A DNA stretch of 64,000 nt from Forficula auricularia. Lineage: Eukaryota; Arthropoda; Insecta; Dermaptera; Forficulidae. The translations under genes were made by a program, and so were the position numbers. The notes beneath the pieces are model-generated. The model searched no databases. It saw nothing but the letters and a program-made list of their open reading frames with translations, and was not told the DNA's origin. The stretch's first letter is position 1, and every line of letters starts with the position of its first letter. Location of the stretch: positions 4,766,465 to 4,830,464 of the forward strand of contig JALMQS010000841.1 in NCBI GenBank assembly GCA_024734495.1, given 5' to 3'. Of the stretch, positions 56,640 through 64,000 are shown piece after piece.

Positions 56640-57000
56640 GATCAAGTCCTGTAATCCTGCATGGAAAAAAGTGTTTTTTTCTTTATTTTTTCGAAATATC
56701 CAAAAAACGGCTGAAACTATTTTGATTAAAAAAATTTGGCTAAACCATGGGATTTCGGTCTACAAAAAAGGCACTTATAAGTGAAAATCGAAAAAAATAT
56801 ATTTTTTGAGATAATAACTGTTTTGTTAAAATGTCTGTGCGTGCGTTACCAAATTTTTGTGGACGCAATAATTCATAAACTAGTTTGAATATGAAAACGA
56901 AATTTCATATGTAGCTTTGGTGCATTGAGATTAAGAGCTGATTGAAATCAAAATCCAAAATTAAGGAGAGGGGGGGGGCAAAATTATAAGATTTTCAAAC
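56640..57000 (+). repeat. dispersed family with G-run, copy 1
   Basis: Shares ATGGTCAAGTATTGTAATCG-like start, CGAAATATCTCAAAAACGGC, TTTGATTAAAAAAATT, CTAGTGTGAATATCAAAAC, GATTAAGAGCTGATT and a terminal AAATTAAGG plus G run with 60745, 62962 and 63860. This copy is followed directly by the ACCGACTTC element. Confidence 0.78.
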
Positions 57001-57004
57001 TAAA

Positions 57005-57735
57005 TAAAAATAATTTTTAAGAAAAATAAAAACCGACTTCAAAAAATTAAATGCAACAAATAAAATACACTAAAAGGTGTAAAATAATTATTATCTTATT
57101 TAGTTACAACTAAACGACGAAATATTAACATGAAATTACTTTTTGAAGTCGGTACCAAACAAACTATACCTATAAGCGAGCGTACCCGCCAAACGTACTA
57201 AGTAAGATCCGTCGAGTGCTGATTCATAAAAGGTAAATATTTGGCACCAACTTCAAAAAGTAATTTCATGTTAATATTTCGTCGTTTAGTTGTAACTAAA
57301 TAAGATAATAATTATTTTATACCTTTTAGTGTATTTTATTTGTTGCATTTAATTTTTTGAAGTCGGTTTTTATATTTTTCTTAAAATTTTTTTTATTTTT
57401 CTCTTTTAGTGATGTTATTAATAGTGATCATATCATCAGAACTTGACCAAATTAATATGACACCATCCCTAAGACACCCCTTTCGGATAAAAAAGAACCA
57501 TCGAAATCGGTTCATAAACAAAGAGGTTAGGTCTAAACAAACCTAATAAAAAGGTCTAATACCTATGAAAAAAAAACGAAAAATGGGACCAATCGGAAGC
57601 TAGGCTGGACCCAATGCGAAAATTTTTTCAAAATCGGTTGACAATTGGCGGAGATATGAGGTAACATAGGCACAAAAAAAACAGAAATTCAGTCGAATAG
57701 AGAACCTCCTCCTTTTTTGAAGTCGGTTAAAAATC
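57005..57735. mobile_element. ACCGACTTC inverted-repeat family, copy 3
   Basis: Contains the central palindrome (57030-57370) and the right outer arm ending TTTTTTGAAGTCGGTT, mirroring copy 1 at 14963 in opposite orientation. The left outer arm is missing. It is inserted in, or recombined with, the G-run repeat family. Confidence 0.8.
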
Positions 57736-57754
57736 GAGAAAAATGTAATATACT

Positions 57755-58150
57755 ATAAAATGAACTTATAATGACGAAAAGATTATTATTTTTGGGTCAA
57801 AATTGATGGGGGTATATATATATAATATAATCAGTGGGCTCCCAGAAGAAATAAAAAATGCAAAAACTAACTCCACAATATTGGGGGAGTTCAAAAAATA
57901 AAAATCTTTGCGCTTGGACCAAACTAAACCAAATATTGTATATAGCTATACTCAGTGGGCACCCAGAAGTCTATAAGTTCAAAAATTAACCGCCTATCTC
58001 CCCTATTTTGGACAGTTGGTTTTCCCATTGATAGTCTTCTGGAAGCCCTCTGATTATGTATATAAAATTTGGCTGAGTTTGTTCTATATACCCCCCCCCC
58101 CCACACCAAAATAATAATCTTTTCGTCATTATAAGTTCATTATTAAGTAT
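57755..58150. mobile_element. foldback with 50-bp arms around G-run family modules
   Basis: AACTTATAATGACGAAAAGA and its reverse near 58120 bound two repeated modules, each with CTCAGTGGGC or ATCAGTGGGC, CCCAGAAG and AAACCAAATATTGTATA-type phrases found also at 61160, 61280 and 63400. Runs of G and C mark the module ends. Confidence 0.72.
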
Positions 58151-58460
58151 AAAAAAAGTCCAAAAATTAGTGAATTAAATACTTTGGTTACTGAGAGTGT
58201 TGTGATCTCCAACTGAGCTTAGTAAGTAAAATTTGAAATTATTATTTATTTATTTAAATAAGATTTCTCTTTTTGCATTTTAAAATTTGAATTTAGTGGA
58301 ATAATTGACTACTATTACTTTCCTCTCTTTATATCTGAAGAGTCTCGTTCTATCCCAAGTGAAAGAGTCTTTCTAGAATAATACAATTTATAAGAATATT
58401 TTTTTTTTTTGGCTTTAGAGAACTATGCCCATACAGCCACGCAATTAATGATTCTATAAT

Positions 58461-58862
58461 TTAAAGTGAAAAATGATGGTACAATTGAAGAAAGAAAAAA
58501 ACTGTTAAATATGTATCTAATTTATAACTCAATTTTGCAGCTGATGAAAAAAAGGCTACTTTATGTAAAATTTCTTCCTCTTCTAAAGCTAGCAGATTCG
58601 TAATATTAAAAGGCGCAGTCAAGCCAGAGGCAAATAAATAATTTAATAACTTGTTCGATTCTCTTTTAAATTTAGTACAATTAAAAATTAGATGGTTGGC
58701 AGATCCTTCATCTAGGTTGCAGTAAATGTACATCGGGCTGTCAAAAATGCCTATTTTGAATAGATGTGCTGGAAAGCGTCCATGGTTAAACATTAGTCTA
58801 ACTAATGTAGTAGAGGCATTTCGACCCAGATGCACATCATCAAGCCAATGCTTCTTTGGAAT
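58461..58862 (-). pseudogene. LINE ORF2 C-terminal remnant (Jockey/R1-like)
   Basis: The minus strand reads KKHWLDDVHLGRNASTTLVR, then RLMFNHGRFPAHLFKIGIFD and CNLDEGSANHLIFNC before a Phe/Leu-rich end. This is the RNase-H-to-zinc-knuckle tail of Jockey/R1-type LINEs; the first Cys of the knuckle is replaced (MYIYC). The nearby AT-rich sequence (58885-59230) is shared with 40795-41010 and may be part of the same family. Confidence 0.72.
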
Positions 58863-58884
58863 GTTAGGGTGTAGAAGAGCATAA

Positions 58885-59230
58885 GAATATTTCTATTCGA
58901 CTAAAACTTGTCTGGACTTGTCTATTTGATCCTCTTTGATTATCCAACATCAATTATAGAGATTGTTATATAAGTGGCCTTTTTAGAAAAATAAATTCCC
59001 AATTCCTTTTTGATCACAATTAAATAATGGGTTTCCGTGCATAGTCATCAAGTAAAACAATTCATATTTTTCTCCCAGACCTATCGACAGAATTGAAATC
59101 CAGACATACAAGCAGGCAGAAAAATCATGTTTAAACATTTCTCCATTATACAGACATGTTTAAAAGGAATAAGAAAATAAACTGCTCGTTGCTAGAATTT
59201 ATCCAGTCATTTGAAATATTAATAATTATT
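58885..59230. repeat. LINE-associated repeat, copy 2
   Basis: ATTCGACTAAAACTTGTCTG at 58895 and GTTGCTAGAATTTATCCAGT at 59188 correspond to the two ends of 40795-41010. The middle differs. Confidence 0.5.
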
Positions 59231-59574
59231 ATTAAAGTCCTTAGCATCAATATTATTTAATTAATTAAGTACGTTGGCATGTATTTGGATAGGAAAGTGG
59301 CAAATCAAAAAATGCTCATTGATTTTACGCGACGTTTCGCCAATTTTATTTTGGCTACATCAGTCGTCTCAATGAATATGATTAATTTTAAGATGTGCAC
59401 ATATTTCTGAATTAACTCAATTGTAATTGATTCTTTGTATGTCCCGAACAATAATTATTTAATTTATATAAAAGAAGGATTCAAATGACAGGATTATTAT
59501 AACATTCACTTAAATAAATCTATCATCCACATAAGTTCACGGGGGAAGTGAAACTTTATCCGTAGATATTATTA
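59231..59574. other. AT-rich region with a strong hairpin motif
   Basis: Contains the minus-strand motif at 59331-59365, CTGATGT-A-GCCAA...TTGGC-GAAAC-GTC, and otherwise no recognised feature. Confidence 0.5.
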
Positions 59575-59965
59575 AAATAATTTTTTTATAAATTTTATTA
59601 AACCAATTATTTTACATTAATTAATGTATTCATTGTATTTTTTGCTTCGATTCCGGAGATTACTTCTCCACCATCGTGTGTCCTTATTCATCTTTAGTCT
59701 TTGTTTTTAATAAGAGGAAAAATCTAATTAGATAAAAAAACCTCTTTTCCGATAATTATTTCAATTCCATTATTCCCCAATCAAGTCGATTGGTTTTCCA
59801 TCTTCATCCACCCATTCTCTTCTCTTCATTAAAATAATTTAAATTTCTTAATTTTAATAAATTTTATTTGTCATGAAATATTAGTGGGTTTCAAAATAAT
59901 AATTTAAATTTCCTAACTTTAATAAATTTTTTTTGTCATTAAATATTTGTGGGTTTTAAAAAAAA
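59575..59965 (+). repeat. dispersed ~340-bp repeat, copy 2, with a short tandem end
   Basis: Matches 39420-39750. At its end the phrase ATTTAAATTTCTTAATTTTA then TTTGTCATGAAATATTAGTG is repeated with changes (59838-59890, 59904-59957). Confidence 0.8.
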
Positions 59966-60269
59966 TATTTCCCATCTATTGAATCATTTCCCCTTTATTG
60001 TAACAAAAAAATCAAACAGATACATCGCTAAAGAAGTTTCACTTCAAAAAGCTTTGCAATAAATTACTTTAAATATAGTTTTTTCAATGAACATATTTTC
60101 AACAGCGATTTTATTTTAAACTAATGTTATGATCTTTTCTTTTCGAAGGTCATTGGAACACAACAACTTAGAATTACAAAGGCTCAATCTCAAGAATTGC
60201 AGCTACAGACGAGTTTCCATGAGGTAGGTATATAACATTTAAATAGATTTTTCTGTATTTTTTTATTTA
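59966..60269. other. unassigned AT-rich region
   Basis: No gene or repeat recognised. Confidence 0.3.
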
Positions 60270-61720
60270 GGGGAGACCAGGACAAGTTTTCCAGCTTTTT
60301 ATAATTTTATTTTTGTATTTTTTATTTTTATCTTTTTTGAAGTAAACAGGATATCATTGCATTCCCTATACCTTTATCTACAAACTAGCACAATTATTTT
60401 TCAAAAAAGTAAATATAGTTTTTGACAGCAAATGGTTAAGTCTGATCATGTGAAGTTGGAAAATGTGCCCCGTATGCGGGGCAAGTTTTCCAGTCTACTA
60501 AAAATGTACGTCGGAAAATTTTCCAACTATACTTTAAATGGTAAAACACAGGTAATAAATCTTACTTGCTACTTAATATCTATTTTTTATTCTAAACTAA
60601 AAAGGTATAATAATAGAACATACCCCGTATTCTTTTGGAAAACTTGTCCCGTCGCCATTTTGAAACTTTGACACTACCCATACGGTGTAAGTTATTTGCA
60701 AAACAAACGCATATCTACGTGAAGAAAGAAACCCTTTTACTTTACTATACAGGGTATGGTCAAGTATTGTAATCGTGCATAAAAAAAGTCGATTTTTTCC
60801 TTCTTTTTTACGAAATATCTCAAAAACGGCTCGAAACTATTTTGATTAAAAAAATTGAGCAAAACCATAGCATTTCTCTATACAAAAAAGCCCAAATAAG
60901 TAAACATCGAAAAAATTATATTTTTTCGAGATAATAATTGTTTTGTCAAAATATCTGCTAGTTAGTCTGTGTGAGTTATCAAATTTTTGTGGACTAGCTA
61001 GCTCAAAAACTAGTGTGAATATCAAAACCAAATTTCATACATAGTTTTGGTTCATTGGGATTAAGAGCTGATTAGATTTTGGTGCATATCGACCCAAAAT
61101 TAAGGGGGGTGGAGGGAGGTTAAAAATTAAAAATCTAGGCCATTTTAACAAACTCAACCAAATTGTGTATACATAATCAGTGGGACTCCAGAAGTCTAAA
61201 AATGTAAAAACTAAACGTCCAAAATAGGGGGGGGTGTACGGTCAAAAATGAAAATCTAGGCTCTTGTACCAAACTCAATCAAATTTTGTATACATAATCA
61301 GTGGGCCCACAGTAATCTAAAAAGGCAAAAACTAACCCCCCCCCACGCCCTTACATGATTATAAATAATTTTATTAAATATTAAATACGAGGGGCCAGGT
61401 TATATGGTAAAGTCAAGTGGATGGCCACGTCAGAACACGTCAGCTTATTTATTACATGCAATGTCAAAACAATAAGTTTAATGCTAGTACGTTTATTTTT
61501 AAGTTTTAATAAAGAACTGAAGATTTACTCATCGTTGAAAAAATTAAGAGAACAACCCTACCGACGATGTGACATAAACTATTAAACTAAAACTTTCGTA
61601 GATGATGGGTGCTGTGTTGCTACTTTAGCCAGTTAGGCCGCTTTAGGTCATTTAACTGCTTATTTAAAAAATAAAGCGAGTTGGAAAACGTACCTCTATG
61701 GAAAATATGCCCGGTCTCCC
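60270..61720. mobile_element. TIR element GGGGAGACC..., interrupted by G-run family copy
   Basis: GGGGAGACCAGGACAAGTTT and GAAAATATGCCCGGTCTCCC are imperfect inverted ends. Inner copies of the end (GTATGCGGGGCAAGTTTTCC near 60472; TTTGGAAAACTTGTCCCGTC near 60637) look like subterminal repeats. A 79-codon ORF (60432-60671) has no recognised domain. The G-run repeat at 60745-61360 is inserted in it. Confidence 0.65.
60745..61360 (+). repeat. dispersed family with G/C runs, copy 2
   Basis: Starts near ACAGGGTATGGTCAAGTATT, passes AAATATCTCAAAAACGGCTC and CTAGCTCAAAAACTAGTGTG, and ends with two modules containing TAATCAGTGGG and GTATACATAATCAGTGGG followed by G or C runs. Confidence 0.8.
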
Positions 61721-62960
61721 TATTTATTTATTTATATTAAAGTGAACATTTAAAAATTATATTATTCCTCTAATGATTGATGCCGAGGATGCTCCGCTAT
61801 TATCTGCTTCTGCCAGTTATCTCTACTTGAATCAAATAGGTAATATATTCGGAAAATCTATGAATTTGGAAAGTTTTTTTTTTGTTTAACTAATCCCAAA
61901 CGCAGTTACCTCGGTGTGTTTCATTCTAATCAATTTTTAATAATGGCAATAGGTAAGGCTGGCAGGTTCAATTGGCCCTGATTCGATTACACCCGCTGAT
62001 GGAATTCTATCAAAAATTGCATTCTTTCCCATTAACGTTTAATCAATTTAAAAATTAATTATTATTCAATCTATAAAACCAAAATGCTGCTATCCCCCCC
62101 CCCCCCCCGAATTATGAATTGATGGACCTCGGGGCTAATTGAAAGGGTTCGTTTGATCCATAGCAATGATGCTCGGGCGATATATCTCCATTTCTTTATG
62201 CAGTTGCCAGCTGAGCCCTCAAACGACGCTAATCAGCTTTGCACGTCTGATGCATTGCCCGGCCAGGCCTTATCAATCGACGGCATTCCAACCACATATC
62301 ATGTTTATATGGACCACCCCAACCCCACCCCGGCCTCCTACTCCCTGCCCATTCATTCCAATAGGATCAGACTAAGTTGGCTTTTAATTTTGCATCCATG
62401 AGATTTTTTTTAATTATTAGCCCGATTTGAAATTATTATAGATGATATTTTTTTTTATTAATTTGTTATTTTTATTTTAATAAAGAGAATCCTATGAAAT
62501 ATAGAAATTTAATCGAAAATGGAAAATCAATTTATTATTTATGCAATTTAAATAGAAAATAAACTGATGTGGCCATCCATACTCCTCTCTTATATTTAAT
62601 ATTGAATTAAAATAAGTTATAATTATTTACGAAAGAATCCCCCCCTTTCTTAATTTTTGGTCCATTATCAATTAATAATATCTTCTTTTAATTGTGAGAC
62701 TATTTAATTAGAAATATCAGCTTACTTCGATTTTTATTTGAAAATATTTTTAACCCCTCCCTTTTTTGTCACTATCAATTTCACATAGTGAGTCATTTGC
62801 ATAAAAGGGTACATATGCGATATTTCGTACAAATCGATTAAAGGGTCTACAATTTATATTGATAGTTTCATTTTTTTGATCCCCCTCCAATGTTGGCCTC
62901 CGAAGAAAATAATAGCTATTTTTTATTATATGTTCATTTTATAGTATATTTCATTTTTAA
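61721..62960. other. non-repetitive island (61750-62400) and AT-rich flank
   Basis: The island has balanced composition, no repeats apart from a C14 run at 62095, and phrases such as GGCCAGGCCTTATCAATCGA and CACGTCTGATGCATTGCC that occur once. Overlapping ORFs of 69-82 codons in two frames at 62153-62401 argue against coding. Could be host regulatory DNA. Confidence 0.35.
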
Positions 62961-62961
62961 T

Positions 62962-63540
62962 TTACCATACAGGGTATGGTCAAGTATTGTAATCGTGCAT
63001 GAAAAAAGTGTTTTTTTCCTTATTTTTTTCGAAATATCTCAAAAAACGGCTAGAAACAATTTTGATTAAAAAAATTGAGCGAAACCATGGCATTTCGCTC
63101 TACAAAAAAGTCCTAAAAGTGAACATCGAAAAATTTTTAGTTTTCTAGATATTAATTGTTTTGTCAAAATGTCTTTTTGTTAGTCTGTCTGATTGTCTGG
63201 TTGTTAGTTTGTGCGTTACCAAATTTTTGTGAACGAGCTAGCTCAAAAACTAGTGTGAATATCCAAACCAAATTTCACACGTAGTTTTGGTCCATGGAGA
63301 TTAAGAGCTAATTATAGTTTGGTGCATATCGACCCAAAATTAAGGGGGGGAAGGGGGTTAAAAATTAAAAATCTAGGCCGTTTGAGCAAACTCAACCAAA
63401 TTTTGTATACATAATCAGTGGGACCCCAGAAGTATAAAAATGCAAAAACTAACCCCTCTACATGATTATAAATAATTTTAGGGTCCAGGTTGTATGTTAA
63501 AGTCAAGTGTATGGCCACATCAGAACTCGTCAGCTTATTC
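62962..63540 (+). repeat. dispersed family with G/C runs, copy 3
   Basis: CATACAGGGTATGGTCAAGT start and the full series of family phrases to CACATCAGAACTCGTCAGCT, which also follows copy 2 (61425). This copy has an extra GTTAGTCTGTCTGATTGTCT segment. Confidence 0.82.
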
Positions 63541-63569
63541 GTGTTTTTTTTTTTAAATAAAAGAAAATT

Positions 63570-63765
63570 TTTTAGAAACTTTTTAAAATTTAAAATATAA
63601 AATACTAGGTAGGTTTCACAAGGAAAGGACCTTTATGGACTCCTGAAAATGGGCTTATACCCCGAAATATATATAGTCATGCTAAAGAAGCATCTGATCT
63701 TTTATTTATGTGAAACCTACCTAGTATTTTATATTTTAAATTTTCAAAAGTTTCTAAAAAAATTT
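63570..63765. mobile_element. palindrome with CTGAAAAT...GAAAT motif
   Basis: AAATTTAAAATATAAAATAC plus TAGGTAGGTTTCACA is mirrored by TGTGAAACCTACCTAGTATT at 63709. The GGTAGGTTTCACA part is shared with the palindrome at 52838. The centre has CTGAAAA-T-GGG-CTTATA-CCC-C-GAAAT at 63643. Confidence 0.8.
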
Positions 63766-63859
63766 TCAAAAATTTTATTTACTCTATTTAAAATGTTGAA
63801 CCTACACCATTTTCCCTTAATAATTTTTTTTATTAGTTTGAAAATCTTATAATTTTAAT

Positions 63860-64000
63860 TTTTTATCCTCCCTCCCCCCCCCTTAATTTTTGGTTCGATT
63901 TCAACCAAAATCTAATCAGCTCTTAGCCTCAATGCTCCAAAACTACATGTGCAATTTTGTTTTGATATTCACACTAGTTTTTGAGCTAGTGCGTCCCCAA
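63860..64000 (-). repeat. dispersed family with G run, copy 4, inverted and cut by window end
   Basis: Minus strand shares CTAGCTCAAAAACTAGTGTG, AATATCAAAAC, AAGAGCTGATTAGATTTTGG and AAATTAAGGGGGGGGG with the other copies. Confidence 0.82.

Noticed and set aside
62153..62401. Two overlapping plus-strand ORFs (82 and 69 codons)
   Set aside because: Open in two frames by chance in a GC-balanced island; no domain, no splice sites that extend them.

Overview
The window looks like a repeat-dominated, AT-rich stretch of an animal nuclear genome, most probably an arthropod and likely an insect. The grounds are tRNA-headed SINEs, LINE remnants with APE-type endonuclease or zinc-knuckle tails, a Ty3/gypsy-type LTR element, spliced transposon genes with GT-AG introns, TA-flanked TIR elements, long satellite arrays, and no operons or prokaryotic ribosome-binding sites. 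I cannot name the species. I found no convincing host protein-coding gene, no intact rRNA or tRNA gene and no CRISPR array.

Layout. Bases 1-12300 are tandem repeats: a partial LTR (1-406), about 14 copies of a ~330-bp satellite (407-4843), a 6.2-kb minus-strand LTR retrotransposon inserted inside one satellite monomer with an ATGG target duplication (4844-11002), the rest of that monomer, and six copies of an unrelated 176-187-bp AT-rich repeat (to 12296). From 12300 to 25380 there are unique islands plus TA-flanked foldback elements (13547-14279, 16750-17977, 23594-24489), nested inverted repeats, SINE-like pieces and LINE scraps.

Bases 25381-37172 are best read as one large DNA transposon. 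It has matching CCCAGATAGCAATTT termini, a 697-codon minus-strand transposase of the type I associate with CMC (CACTA/Mirage/Chapaev) elements, and a second minus-strand multi-exon gene whose spliced product resembles DUF4806 proteins. Eight nearly identical 548-bp units, themselves built of ~50-bp subrepeats, occupy its left terminal region. Two LINE fragments and a piece of a foldback element have inserted into it.

From 37172 to 64000 the sequence is a mosaic of foldback/MITE-like palindromes, often nested, with a SINE flanked by a clean target duplication (39179-39383), LINE tails, a dispersed family with G/C runs (56640-58090, 60745, 62962, 63860), and short non-repetitive islands (about 45780-46150, 55560-56350, 61750-62400) that could be host single-copy DNA.

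The most striking unexplained pattern is a recurring short motif in many otherwise unrelated palindromes: CTGAWGA, one spacer base, a small hairpin with changing but self-complementary arms, then GAAAC or GAAAT. It resembles a hammerhead-ribozyme core with one extra base and is presented as a hypothesis only.
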